A DNA stretch of 64,000 bases from Gottfriedia solisilvae (lineage in GTDB: Bacteria > Bacillota > Bacilli > Bacillales > Bacillaceae_G): the NCBI RefSeq assembly GCF_002128405.1, contig NZ_NETJ01000002.1, forward strand, positions 372,001 to 436,000, given 5' to 3'. Below the pieces are notes generated by a model. The model saw only the letters and a list, made by a program, of their open reading frames with translations, was not told the DNA's origin and ran no database searches. Below, piece after piece: positions 47,266 through 56,219 of the stretch. How positions within the stretch are numbered: the first letter of the stretch is position 1; each line of letters starts with the position of its first letter. A program made the translations under genes and the position numbers.

Positions 47266-47925
47266 ATGAACTTAGATTTCTCGCAAATCGTTCCTTCGAT
47301 CCCGTATATCTTAGCTGGATTAAAATTAACCATACTAGTTGTTGTATGTTCAATTTTATTAGGTTTAGTTTTAGCAATTCTTCTTGCATTAATGAAAATT
47401 AGTCGTTCTAAATGGTTAGTATTAATTGCAGATTTTTATACATCAATCTTCCGTGGTACGCCAATGGTTTTACAATTAATGATTATATATTTTGGTCTTC
47501 CACAAATAATTGGTTTTGAAATAGAACAATTTCCAGCAGCAGTTTTAGCCTTTGGGTTGAATTCGGGTGCATATGTCTCGGAAGTAATCCGTGCTGGGAT
47601 CCAAGCAGTTGATAAAGGTCAACAAGAAGCAGCTTCTGCTCTTGGAATTCCGTATCGCAAAATGATGTCAAAAATCATTTTACCGCAGGCATTTAAAAAT
47701 ATTTTACCAGCACTAATGAATGAATTTATAACGTTAACGAAAGAATCAGCAATGGTAACCGTAATTGGTGCGTCCGATTTAATGCGTAGAGCTTATTTAG
47801 TTGGTGGAGAATCGTATTCTTACATGGAACCATTAATCTTCGTAGCAGGGGTATACTATGTTTTAATTATGCTATTAACACTCCTAGGTAAAGCAGTTGA
47901 AAGGAGATTACGTACAAATGATTAA
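47266..47925 (+). CDS. artQ: Polar amino acid ABC transporter, permease
   Basis: 219 residues, about five transmembrane helices, with the inner-membrane component motif [25 protein letters not shown] (about 125-150) that contacts the ATPase. HisM/GlnP family. RBS AAAGGAG. The 3' end overlaps the artM start by 8 bases, so translation is coupled. Confidence 0.93.
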   Translation: MNLDFSQIVPSIPYILAGLKLTILVVVCSILLGLVLAILLALMKISRSKWLVLIADFYTSIFRGTPMVLQLMIIYFGLPQIIGFEIEQFPAAVLAFGLNSGAYVSEVIRAGIQAVDKGQQEAASALGIPYRKMMSKIILPQAFKNILPALMNEFITLTKESAMVTVIGASDLMRRAYLVGGESYSYMEPLIFVAGVYYVLIMLLTLLGKAVERRLRTND

Positions 47926-48640
47926 AATTAATGATTTATATAAAAGCTTTGGCAATGTGAATGTATTAAAAGGTATTACGACTACAATTGAAGAGGGGTC
48001 AGTTGTGGCTGTAATTGGACCCTCGGGTTCGGGTAAATCTACATTTTTAAGATGTATGAATTTATTAGAATCACCTACATCTGGTCAAATTTGGATGGAT
48101 AATGTGGAAATTACAAACCCTAAAAGTAATATAATGAAAATTAGAGAAGATGTAGGAATGGTATTTCAACATTTCCACCTTTTCCCTCATATGACGGTTT
48201 TAGAAAATATTACGTATGCACCGATAAATGTTAAAGGCATCAGCAAAAGTAAAGCTGAAGAAATTGCGAAAGAATTACTTTTAAAAGTTGGTCTAAGTGA
48301 AAAGGCTGGGGTTTATCCACCGAAATTATCTGGTGGGCAAAAACAACGTGTTGCAATTGCTAGAGCACTTGCAATGGAACCGAAAGTAATGCTATTTGAT
48401 GAACCAACATCAGCATTAGACCCTGAAATGGTTAAAGAAGTTCTAGAAGTAATGAAATCATTAGCTCATACTGGTATGACTATGGTGATCGTAACGCATG
48501 AGATGGGATTTGCGAAAGAAGTGGCAGACCGTATTCTTTTCTTAGATGAAGGAAAATTAGTGGAAGATGCTACACCAATTGAACTATTTACAAAACCAAA
48601 AACAGATCGAGCTAAGCTGTTTTTAGAAAAAATATTATAA
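47918..48640 (+). CDS. artM: Polar amino acid ABC transporter, ATPase
   Basis: 240 residues. Walker [10 protein letters not shown] (about 33-41), Q-loop [12 protein letters not shown], signature [15 protein letters not shown] (about 135-149), Walker [14 protein letters not shown], switch His in VTHEMGFA. GlnQ/ArtM type. ATG 47918 is chosen because AAAGGAG lies 11 bases upstream within artQ; the longer reading from 47897 would contain the RBS. Confidence 0.95.
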   Translation: MIKINDLYKSFGNVNVLKGITTTIEEGSVVAVIGPSGSGKSTFLRCMNLLESPTSGQIWMDNVEITNPKSNIMKIREDVGMVFQHFHLFPHMTVLENITYAPINVKGISKSKAEEIAKELLLKVGLSEKAGVYPPKLSGGQKQRVAIARALAMEPKVMLFDEPTSALDPEMVKEVLEVMKSLAHTGMTMVIVTHEMGFAKEVADRILFLDEGKLVEDATPIELFTKPKTDRAKLFLEKIL

Positions 48641-48669
48641 GTTTAAGATAAAACTTAAAAAAACTTATG

Positions 48670-48710
48670 AAAAGGTAACTAATTAACTTATTAATTGGTT
48701 GCCTTTTTTT
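48670..48710 (+). terminator. Terminator of the transporter operon
   Basis: AAGGTAACTAATTAA pairs with TTAATTGGTTGCCTT (two G-U), followed by T. Close sequence relative of the terminator at 37112. Confidence 0.88.
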
Positions 48711-48852
48711 AATGAATTTATTATTTTTCAAACTTAAATAACTGTATAATAACATTTGGAATAATAGACTTTTAATAGAATGCGATTTATTTAAGAATTT
48801 ATTAAAAACGGAATAGAAGAAACAAATATGAGTGAAAAAAGGAGTAAAAAGA

Positions 48853-49422
48853 ATGACTGAAAATGTAAAACAGAGAAGAATCATTTTAGATTTAGCAGTT
48901 ACATTAGATGGTTTTATTGAAGGGGAAAATGGTGAAATTGATTGGTGCATTATGGACCCAGAAATGGGTTTCACTGATTTTTTGAATGAAATAGATACGA
49001 TTTTATATGGGAGAAAAAGCTATGATTTATGGGGACAATATACGCCACAACCGAAAGACTCAGATACTGAAAAAGAAATGTGGAAATTGGTTCATAGTAA
49101 GGAAAAGTATGTGTTTTCCAGATCAAAAAAAGAGGATCATCAAGCAAAATATATCACTGAAAATATTCTTGAAGAAATAATTAAATTGAAGAGTAAACCT
49201 GGTAAAGACATTTGGTTATATGGTGGCGCAAGTCTCATTACAACTTTTATTAATTTAGGGCTAGTAGATGAATTTAGATTATCTGTTCACCCTGTTATTT
49301 TGGGAGAAGGAAAACCGATGTTTATTGATATAAACAAAAGAGTGAATTTAAAAATGGTGAATACACGAACATTCTCTTCTGGTGTAGTGCAGCTAATCTA
49401 TCATTTGGATCGAAATGAATAA
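48853..49422 (+). CDS. Dihydrofolate reductase-like (RibD C-terminal) protein
   Basis: 189 residues of the RibD_C/DHFR-like fold: LDLAVTLDGFIEGENGEIDW near the N-terminus, YGRKSYDLWGQY and DIWLYGGASLITTFINLGLVDEF with the NADPH glycine region. The family (YwjB, YyaP and relatives) consists of reductases of unassigned substrate; not a true FolA. ATG 48853 has AAGGAG 8 bases upstream; an in-frame GTG 21 bases earlier lies before that RBS. Confidence 0.88.
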   Translation: MTENVKQRRIILDLAVTLDGFIEGENGEIDWCIMDPEMGFTDFLNEIDTILYGRKSYDLWGQYTPQPKDSDTEKEMWKLVHSKEKYVFSRSKKEDHQAKYITENILEEIIKLKSKPGKDIWLYGGASLITTFINLGLVDEFRLSVHPVILGEGKPMFIDINKRVNLKMVNTRTFSSGVVQLIYHLDRNE

Positions 49423-49815
49423 ATTAATCTATTCCAATGAAAACGTCAAAATAACTATGAATAGAAATTACTTAAGAAAGGGGAACCTAATTGGTTTTCC
49501 CTTTTATTTTTGGTTGCTTATATATCCGTTTTGAAATCATTCATGATAACAACTCGAAAGAATTCGAGTAATTTTTTTAGTTAAAATATACACTCTTAGA
49601 AGTATTTTCTTTCAATTACTCTATCTAAAAGAGAAATTTCATATTTTTTGTCATACGAAAACATTTTATTAATCTCTAACAAATGAAATACAATAAAAAT
49701 AAGTTTCTGAATATTCTTTCGTTTTGTTAGGCTTTTCTAACTTTCTTCTTATTCTTTTTTGGACTTGTTTCTCTACTCATATTCAAGAAACAAAAAATTG
49801 AAGGGAGATATGTGA
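49423..49815. other. Gap before the symporter genes, with two hairpins
   Basis: Holds a probable terminator for the reductase gene (49477-49511, AAAGGGGAACC against GGTTTTCCCTTT) and a second hairpin ACTCGAA / TTCGAGT followed by T at 49551-49578. The rest is AT-rich without an open frame. TGAAAACGTCAAAA at 49436-49449 resembles a cre site with two mismatches. Confidence 0.6.
49477..49511 (+). terminator. Terminator of the reductase gene
   Basis: Stem AAAGGGGAACC / GGTTTTCCCTTT with a one-base bulge, 5-nt loop, and a T-rich tail. Confidence 0.7.
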
Positions 49816-50148
49816 ATGGAAATTGAAAAAAATAATGTAAAATCTGAAAGCGTTTACTCTGAAGTGGCGAAATCCCCAGAATTTAAAGAACTATTAAAAG
49901 CGAAAAGAAAATTTATTTTACCTATGTCAATTTTCTTTTTATGCTTTTACATCGCTTTACCGTTAATGACGTCTTATTCTAAAGTTCTAAATACGAAAGC
50001 GATTGGTGATATTACTTGGGCTTGGATTTTTGCTTTTGCGCAATTCATTATGACATGGGGATTGTGTATGATCTATCATAAAAAGGCAAAATCATTCGAT
50101 GAAATGTCTGAAGGCATTGTAAAGAAGTTAAATAAGGGAGGAGAGTAA
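49816..50148 (+). CDS. DUF485 membrane protein, symporter partner
   Basis: 110 residues with two transmembrane helices (about 34-53 and 68-88) and the DUF485 pattern SPEFKELLKAKRKFILPMSIFF. Such proteins are encoded directly before ActP-type sodium-solute symporters (as YwcB-YwcA in B. subtilis). RBS GAAGGGAG. Two bases separate its stop from the symporter start. Confidence 0.92.
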   Translation: MEIEKNNVKSESVYSEVAKSPEFKELLKAKRKFILPMSIFFLCFYIALPLMTSYSKVLNTKAIGDITWAWIFAFAQFIMTWGLCMIYHKKAKSFDEMSEGIVKKLNKGGE

Positions 50149-50150
50149 TT

Positions 50151-51701
50151 TTGAATACGTATGCCTTTACGCTATTTTTAATCATTGTATTAGGGACACT
50201 CGTCATTACATATTACGCTTCTAAAAAAACGAAGGATGCAAAGGACTTTTACACTGCAGGTGGTGGTTTGACAGGCTGGCAAAATGGACTTGCAATTGCA
50301 GGTGACTATATGTCTGCTGCTTCATTTTTAGGTATAGCTGGTGCAATTGCTTTAACTGGATTTGATGGATTCTTCTATAGTATCGGCTTTTTAGTTGCTT
50401 ATCTTGTCGTACTCTATTTGGTAGCAGAACCATTAAGGAATCTTGGTAAATACACTTTAGCGGATATGATTGCTGCAAGATTCGATCAAAGAAAAGTACG
50501 AGGTGTAGCAGCTTTAAATACAATGACAATTTCTATTTTCTATATGATTGCACAGCTAGTAGGTGCAGGCGCACTGATTAAATTATTATTAGGAATTGAG
50601 TATACAACTGCAGTATTAATTGTAGGTGTACTTATGACTGTGTATGTAATTTTTGGTGGTATGACAGCTACAAGTTGGGTGCAAATTGTAAAAGCTGTTC
50701 TCCTAATGCTTGGAACTTTAGTGATTTCAATTATCGTATTTGCAAAATTTGACTACAGTATTACAGAAATGTTTAGTCAAATGAAAACAGCAACTCCTCT
50801 TAAGGAAACTTTCTTAAATCCTGGTGTGAAATATACAAATGGCTTAGATACACTTTCGTTAAATTTAGCTCTTGTACTTGGTACTGCGGGCTTACCTCAT
50901 ATTCTTGTTAGATTCTTTACCGTACGAGATGCAAAAACAGCACGTAAATCGGTTGTATATGCTACGTGGTTGATTGGTGCTTTCTATATTATGACGATTT
51001 TCCTTGGTTTCGGAGCTGCAGCATTTGTAGGGAACGCAGAAATAATTAAAGCAAATCCAGCTGGAAACATGGCAGCACCATTATTAGCAGAAGTATTAGG
51101 CGGTAATTTCTTATTTGCCTTCGTTTCAGCAGTTGCATTCGCTACGATTTTAGCAGTAGTAGCAGGCTTAGTCTTAACAGCGGCATCTGCTTTTGCCCAT
51201 GATTTCTATAATGAAATTCTAAGAAGAGGGAAGGCAACTGAAAAAGAACAAGTTTCAATGGCAAGATATGCATCTATTGGTGTTGCTATATTGTCAATCA
51301 TTCTAGCGATTTTTGCACAATCATTAAACGTTGCGTTTTTAGTTTCATTAGCATTTGCAGTTGCTGCAAGTGCAAATCTACCAGTTATTTTATTTACAAT
51401 TTATTGGAAACGGTTCAATACTACAGGAGCAATTGTGGGAATGTTAACAGGCTTGATTTCTGCGATTATTTTAGTAGCGATTAGCCCAAATATTTGGAGT
51501 CCTATTGAAGGAAAAGCTATTTTTGTTGGTGAACCTTTAATTAGTTTAACGAATCCAGGAATCATCTCTATTCCTTTAGGCTTTATTGCGGCATTTTTAG
51601 GTACAATCCTTTCTAGCAAAAAAGAAAGCGAAGCAAAGTTCGATGAGATTCTAGTTAAATCAAATACTGGTCACGGTGTTGAAGGTGTTTCATCTCATTA
51701 A
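50151..51701 (+). CDS. Sodium:solute symporter, acetate permease (ActP/YwcA) type
   Basis: 516 residues, about 13 transmembrane helices. SSS-family features: YTAGGGLTGWQNGLAIAGDYMSAASFLG near the N-terminus and GTAGLPHILVRFFTVRDAKTARKS in the middle, both typical for acetate/monocarboxylate symporters. With the DUF485 partner it likely imports acetate or a related short carboxylate; the substrate is inferred from family. TTG start with GGAGGAGAG upstream. Confidence 0.92.
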   Translation: MNTYAFTLFLIIVLGTLVITYYASKKTKDAKDFYTAGGGLTGWQNGLAIAGDYMSAASFLGIAGAIALTGFDGFFYSIGFLVAYLVVLYLVAEPLRNLGKYTLADMIAARFDQRKVRGVAALNTMTISIFYMIAQLVGAGALIKLLLGIEYTTAVLIVGVLMTVYVIFGGMTATSWVQIVKAVLLMLGTLVISIIVFAKFDYSITEMFSQMKTATPLKETFLNPGVKYTNGLDTLSLNLALVLGTAGLPHILVRFFTVRDAKTARKSVVYATWLIGAFYIMTIFLGFGAAAFVGNAEIIKANPAGNMAAPLLAEVLGGNFLFAFVSAVAFATILAVVAGLVLTAASAFAHDFYNEILRRGKATEKEQVSMARYASIGVAILSIILAIFAQSLNVAFLVSLAFAVAASANLPVILFTIYWKRFNTTGAIVGMLTGLISAIILVAISPNIWSPIEGKAIFVGEPLISLTNPGIISIPLGFIAAFLGTILSSKKESEAKFDEILVKSNTGHGVEGVSSH

Positions 51702-51746
51702 ACGATTAACAATTGATTCAGTCGTTAAAAAATTTAGTAGGAATAT

Positions 51747-51782
51747 AAAAAGCTGAAGGAGTGGTTCCTTCAGCTTTTTATT
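51747..51782. terminator. Bidirectional terminator of the symporter and thioesterase genes
   Basis: Perfect 14-base stem AAAAAGCTGAAGGA with its complement, loop of 5 bases, T-rich on both strands. Confidence 0.93.
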
Positions 51783-51789
51783 TTATGTA

Positions 51790-52314
51790 TTATTCCTCAT
51801 TTTGTCTTAATTTTAATGGTTTTGTAGAAATAATACTTGCGATATTTTTACTAATCAGTTTGTTGTTTTTTCGATTTTCAATTCTAGCTTTTGCAATCTC
51901 AGCTAATTCTCTTTCTTCTTCAGTTTCTAAAATGATTGATGGAACTGGTACAGTTTTGTCATCTTTCATGCCTACAAATGTTAGGAATGAAGTAGCAGCA
52001 ACTCGACGATCTCCAGTTAGAAGATTCTCTGCAATGGCTTTTACAAAGATAACCATTGATGATCTACCTGTTAAAACAATAAATGATTCATAAGATATAC
52101 AATCTTGTTCAGTTACTGGATGTAAAAAGTCAACGTGATCGATTGACGCTGTTACACATTTTGTTCTTGCATGTCTAGAAGCAGTAATAGAAGCTGTCAT
52201 ATCCATATCAGCAAGAATTTTCCCCCCGAATAATGTACGGTGATTATTTAAATCAGTTGGGAATACGCGAATAATTAAAGTAGCACGAGATTCGTGGCAA
52301 TATTTTGAACTCAT
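51790..52314 (-). CDS. Acyl-CoA thioesterase, hotdog fold (YkhA-like)
   Basis: 174 residues. N-terminal hotdog domain with FPTDLNNHRTLFGGKILADMD (about 18-38), the conserved NxxxxxFGG segment of YciA/YkhA thioesterases, and VDFLHPV; the C-terminal 40 residues are charged and helical. Hydrolyses acyl-CoA to free acid and CoA. RBS AAAGGTG on the minus strand. Convergent with the symporter. Confidence 0.92.
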   Translation of the reverse strand: MSSKYCHESRATLIIRVFPTDLNNHRTLFGGKILADMDMTASITASRHARTKCVTASIDHVDFLHPVTEQDCISYESFIVLTGRSSMVIFVKAIAENLLTGDRRVAATSFLTFVGMKDDKTVPVPSIILETEEERELAEIAKARIENRKNNKLISKNIASIISTKPLKLRQNEE

Positions 52315-52470
52315 AAGCTCACACCTTTTTTTAGATTATTTCTATTTTCACCAAACTAAAAAGCTGATAAGCATGGTTTTATAAAATAGAGTCATTGATA
52401 GAAATAGTTAATTCATAATAAAAGAGAATTAAAAACTGAAGAAAGTAAAATCATAGAACTAGGTGATTTT

Positions 52471-53436
52471 ATGTATAGAATAGGTTCTCGAGTAGTGAAA
52501 ACTGCATTAGGTAGCTCAGTGGCTATCTTTGTTGCTCAAACGCTTGGTTTAAGTTTCTACGCTTCAGCGGGCATATTAACAATACTTTGTATTCAACCAA
52601 CTAAGAGACGATCTTTAGAAACAGTATTAAGACGATTCTTAGCATGCTTGTTAATTATAATGTTTTGTTTCATCATATTCCACTTAATAGGTTATAATCC
52701 CTTTGCCATTGGATTACTATTATTATTTTTTATCCCTACTTTGGTTTATTTAAAAATTCAAGAAGGGGTCATTTCCAGTGCTGTCATTATGCTCCATTTA
52801 TATGGTTTAGAAAAAATGACATTATCAATCGTAGTCAATGAAATAAGCATTATTTTAGTTGGGATGGGTATTGCACTGTTATGTAATTTATATATGCCAA
52901 GTTTGGAGGACGAAATAAAAATATATAAAGAACAAATTGATTCGAAGTTTTGTTTTATATTCGAAAAGATTTCTATTTTTTTAAAAGATCCTTCCAGAAG
53001 CAGTCATTTAGTAGAATATGAAGAAACATGTGCTTTGCTAGAAAAAGCAAAAAAAGTGGCTAAACTCGAAATTGAAAACCATTATATACGAACGACAAAC
53101 GATGAAGACTATGATTATTTTTTAATGAGAGAAAGACAGTTAGTCATTTTAAAAAGAATCATTAATACATTGTCAGTCATTCAAGTAAGTAACGAACAAT
53201 CAGATATTTTAGCAAGTTTCTTCAAAGATTTATGCTATTCCTTAAATCCTAGAGTTACTGGTGTAATTTGTATTCATCAATTAGAAGAAATTTATAAAAT
53301 GTTTCGATCAATGCCACTACCTCATACACCAGATGATTTGGAAACGAGGGCTGCCATATTGATGATCATTCATGAAATGGAAAGTTTTTTGGTTATGAAA
53401 GCTAAGTTTAAGGAAAAATACGCTAAAAGTGTTTAA
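52471..53436 (+). CDS. yqjA: YqjA, aromatic acid exporter family membrane protein
   Basis: 321 residues: N-terminal half with four to five transmembrane helices (about 12-150), C-terminal soluble helical half. Start YRIGSRVVKTALGSSVAIFVAQTLGL and CIQPTKRRSLETVLRRF fit the ArAE_1 (DUF939) family and B. subtilis YqjA. Transport function is unproven. RBS TAGGTGA. The L,D-transpeptidase follows 16 bases downstream. Confidence 0.9.
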   Translation: MYRIGSRVVKTALGSSVAIFVAQTLGLSFYASAGILTILCIQPTKRRSLETVLRRFLACLLIIMFCFIIFHLIGYNPFAIGLLLLFFIPTLVYLKIQEGVISSAVIMLHLYGLEKMTLSIVVNEISIILVGMGIALLCNLYMPSLEDEIKIYKEQIDSKFCFIFEKISIFLKDPSRSSHLVEYEETCALLEKAKKVAKLEIENHYIRTTNDEDYDYFLMRERQLVILKRIINTLSVIQVSNEQSDILASFFKDLCYSLNPRVTGVICIHQLEEIYKMFRSMPLPHTPDDLETRAAILMIIHEMESFLVMKAKFKEKYAKSV

Positions 53437-53452
53437 GAGGGAGGGGTACTAA

Positions 53453-53959
53453 TTGCTTAAGTTTGTTATTTCACTATTTCTTGTCATTAGTCCCGTTTGG
53501 CCACTTGGGCAAAACCCGAAGCTAGGCGATCCATTTATCATTATTAATAAAAAAGTAAATCAATTAGCTTTCATTGATGACGGGAAAATTCAAAAAGTAT
53601 ATAAAGTTGCAACAGGAAAAACAGCCGACTTGACACCTGAAGGCATGTTTAATGCTATATATAAAGCTAAGTTTCCTTATTGGAAGAAAAAAAATATTCC
53701 AGGAGGCGATCCCAAGAATCCATTGGGCTCGAGATGGATTGGGTTTGATGCATTAAACACTGACGGATCAATTTATGGAATACATGGTAATAATGATCCA
53801 TCTTCTATTGGTAAATACATATCAAATGGTTGTGTAAGAATGCATACAAACGATGTAAATGAGCTTTATGACAAGACCCCATATGGAACTAAAGTATTTA
53901 TTACAACTACCACTAAAACATTTGTTCAAATAGCGAAAGAAAAAGGAGCAATTAAATAA
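53453..53959 (+). CDS. L,D-transpeptidase (YkuD domain)
   Basis: 168 residues: a hydrophobic N-terminus acting as signal peptide (about 1-18), then a YkuD domain with IYGIHGNNDPSSIGKYISNGCVRM; catalytic Cys 127 and His 111 are present. Cross-links peptidoglycan stem peptides or anchors proteins outside the membrane. TTG start with GAGGGAGGGG 6-7 bases upstream. In an operon with yqjA. Confidence 0.92.
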   Translation: MLKFVISLFLVISPVWPLGQNPKLGDPFIIINKKVNQLAFIDDGKIQKVYKVATGKTADLTPEGMFNAIYKAKFPYWKKKNIPGGDPKNPLGSRWIGFDALNTDGSIYGIHGNNDPSSIGKYISNGCVRMHTNDVNELYDKTPYGTKVFITTTTKTFVQIAKEKGAIK

Positions 53960-53961
53960 AG

Positions 53962-54011
53962 AAAAGGTTGCGTAAAACTAGAAAAATCCAGTTTCACGCA
54001 ACCTTTTTTAC
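53962..54011. terminator. Terminator between the transpeptidase and prli42-like genes
   Basis: AAAGGTTGCGT pairs with ACGCAACCTTT; inner AAACT/AGTTT arm and 9-nt loop; flanked by A-rich and T-rich tracts, so usable from both sides. Confidence 0.85.
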
Positions 54012-54015
54012 TTGT

Positions 54016-54108
54016 TTATAGAAATGAAGAGATTCCTGCTAATAAAGTAGTCGCAAGCATTGAAATTAACATGATTATAACGACGATTTTTTGTGTTCTT
54101 TTTCTCAT
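54016..54108 (-). CDS. prli42: Prli42-like stressosome-anchoring miniprotein
   Basis: A 30-residue frame on the minus strand: basic N-terminus MRKRTQKIVV, then one hydrophobic helix to the end (IIMLISMLATTLLAGISSFL). Prli42 miniproteins of Firmicutes are about 31 residues with this basic-start, single-helix pattern and link the stressosome protein RsbR to the membrane. AAGGTGG lies 10 bases upstream of the ATG and a terminator follows. Identification is from memory of the family pattern. Confidence 0.7.
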   Translation of the reverse strand: MRKRTQKIVVIIMLISMLATTLLAGISSFL

Positions 54109-54233
54109 ATGTTTATTACCACCTTACTAATTAAATAAACTTTCACTTTAAATTATTAAAAATTATACAAGTCTTGTCCCATTTTAGCATATGAATGATA
54201 GAAAAGCATTTGTTTTGAGGGAGAGGACAAGCA

Positions 54234-54638
54234 ATGTTCACAAATATTGATCATATGGCAATTTGTGTAAAAGACTTAAATAATAGCATTTATAAATATG
54301 AAACTGAATTACAGCTAAATTGTTCTTATCGAGAAATTGTTGAAGAACAAGGTGTTGAAGTTGCATTCTTTGAAACGGAAAATGTAAATATTGAATTAAT
54401 TCAGCCACTTTCTCCAAATAGCCCAGTTTATAAATATATTGAAAAAAAAGGCGAAGGATTGCACCATATTGCTTTTAGAGTTGAGAATATCGACGAAGCC
54501 ATTACAGATTTAAAAAAACGTCAATTTCATTTGCTACAGGATACACCTCGAAAAGGTAGCCATGGTTCGAAAATATTTTTTATTCATCCGAAACAATTTG
54601 GAATGTTAATTGAAATTGTAGAAAAAGGAGAACTTTGA
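54234..54638 (+). CDS. mce: Methylmalonyl-CoA epimerase
   Basis: 134 residues, two VOC-fold modules. Metal ligands expected at His 7 (NIDHMAI), His 78 (GLHHIAFRVEN) and a Glu near 127-130 (LIEIVE) are present. Converts S- to R-methylmalonyl-CoA, the step before MutAB. RBS GAGGGAGAGG. The next gene starts one base after its stop. Confidence 0.95.
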   Translation: MFTNIDHMAICVKDLNNSIYKYETELQLNCSYREIVEEQGVEVAFFETENVNIELIQPLSPNSPVYKYIEKKGEGLHHIAFRVENIDEAITDLKKRQFHLLQDTPRKGSHGSKIFFIHPKQFGMLIEIVEKGEL

Positions 54639-54639
54639 G

Positions 54640-56181
54640 ATGAGTAAATATGATGCAATTTATGAATTGTATGAAAAAAAGTCTGAAGTTGAGCTTGGTG
54701 GAGGATATGAGCGGATTGAAAAACAACATGAACGAGGAAAATACACCGCTAGAGAACGGATCGAGCTGTTACTTGATGAGGATAGCTTTGTTGAGTTATA
54801 TGGGTTTGTACAGCATCGTTGTACCGATTTTGGAATGGACGAACAAGGTGGTGCGTGTGATGGTGTCGTAACTGGATATGGGAAAATTAAAGGAAGAACA
54901 GTTTTTGTATTTTCACAGGATTTTACAGTGTTTGGTGGAGCACTAGGTGAAATGCATGCTAAAAAAATAAGTCAATTGATGGATATGGCAGTACAATGCA
55001 AGGCACCAATTATTGGATTAAATGATTCTGGTGGTGCACGGATACAAGAAGGGGTATTATCCTTAGATGGTTATGGTCACGTATTTTATCGCAATACGAT
55101 TTATTCTGGAGTCGTCCCACAAATTTCCGTAATTATGGGACCATGTGCTGGAGGAGCAGTATATTCACCAGCAATTACTGATTTTGTCATCATGGTCAAT
55201 GAAAGTAGTCAAATGTTTATAACAGGACCAAAGGTAATAGAGAGTGTGACTGGAGAAAAAATTTCTGCAGAAGATTTAGGTGGCGCAAAAGTTCACAATG
55301 AAATAAGTGGAAATGCACATTTTCAAGCGAAAACCGAAGAGGAAGCACTTCGTGTAGTTAGAAGTTTATTAGATTATTTACCTTCACATTGGGAAGAAAA
55401 AACACCTAGTTATTCAAAAAATGACAAAGATTTAGAAGATTTATTAGACTGTATTCCAGATGACAGTAGTCGCCCCTATGACGTGAAAAATATTGTTTCA
55501 ATGATTGTAGATGATGATTCTTTCTTAGAAGTACAAAAAGATTTTGCTAAAAATTTAGTGATCGGATTTGCTAGGGTAGACGGAGAAGTTGTCGGGTTAG
55601 TTTGTAATCAACCGAAAGTAATGGCTGGGGGATTAGATATCCATTCAGCTGATAAGGGAGCGAGATTCATTCGTTTTTGTGATAGTTTTAATATTCCTCT
55701 TATTACATTTGTTGATGTTACTGGATTTTTTCCCGGTGTAAAACAAGAGCATGGAGGTATAATAAGACATGGTGCGAAGCTGTTATATGCATATTCTGAA
55801 GCGACGGTCCCAAAAATTACAGTTATAACTAGAAAAGCTTTTGGTGGTGCATATGTAGCTTTAAATAGTAAGTCAATTGGAGCGGATTTAGTTTTTGCTT
55901 GGCCAAATGCTGAAATTGCAGTGATGGGTGCTGCTGGAGCTGTTAATATACTTTATGGCAAGGAAATCAGTCAGAGTGAAAAACCTGAAGTACTACGAGC
56001 TGAATGGATGGACCAATACAAAGAAAAATTCTCTAATCCATATGTAGCAGCAAAATATGGTTTAGTAGACGATGTGATTGATCCTCGTGATACTCGTAAA
56101 AAGTTGATTCAGTCATTAGAAGTATTAAAAACGAAAAATGAAAAGCGCCCAGCCAAAAAACATGGTAATATACCCTTATAG
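54640..56181 (+). CDS. yqjD: Acyl-CoA carboxyltransferase, propionyl-/methylmalonyl-CoA type
   Basis: 513 residues of two crotonase-like carboxyltransferase domains: GKYTARERIELLLDEDSFVE (about 30-49), NDSGGARIQEGV (about 126-137), GPCAGGAVYSPAITDF, and in the second domain DVTGFFPGVKQEHGGIIRHGAK and RKAFGGAYVALNSK. Either the beta subunit of propionyl-CoA carboxylase or the methylmalonyl-CoA decarboxylase alpha subunit; no dedicated biotin carboxylase or decarboxylase membrane subunit is adjacent, so carboxylase function with AccBC-like partners is inference. Confidence 0.93.
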   Translation: MSKYDAIYELYEKKSEVELGGGYERIEKQHERGKYTARERIELLLDEDSFVELYGFVQHRCTDFGMDEQGGACDGVVTGYGKIKGRTVFVFSQDFTVFGGALGEMHAKKISQLMDMAVQCKAPIIGLNDSGGARIQEGVLSLDGYGHVFYRNTIYSGVVPQISVIMGPCAGGAVYSPAITDFVIMVNESSQMFITGPKVIESVTGEKISAEDLGGAKVHNEISGNAHFQAKTEEEALRVVRSLLDYLPSHWEEKTPSYSKNDKDLEDLLDCIPDDSSRPYDVKNIVSMIVDDDSFLEVQKDFAKNLVIGFARVDGEVVGLVCNQPKVMAGGLDIHSADKGARFIRFCDSFNIPLITFVDVTGFFPGVKQEHGGIIRHGAKLLYAYSEATVPKITVITRKAFGGAYVALNSKSIGADLVFAWPNAEIAVMGAAGAVNILYGKEISQSEKPEVLRAEWMDQYKEKFSNPYVAAKYGLVDDVIDPRDTRKKLIQSLEVLKTKNEKRPAKKHGNIPL

Positions 56182-56219
56182 ACATTTTTCTACATACTTT
56201 TATTGGAGGCGTATCATAT

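Noticed and set aside
54650-54871. 73-codon frame overlapping the start of yqjD in another frame
   Set aside because: Its sequence is a frame-shifted reading of the conserved carboxyltransferase N-terminus and lacks an RBS.
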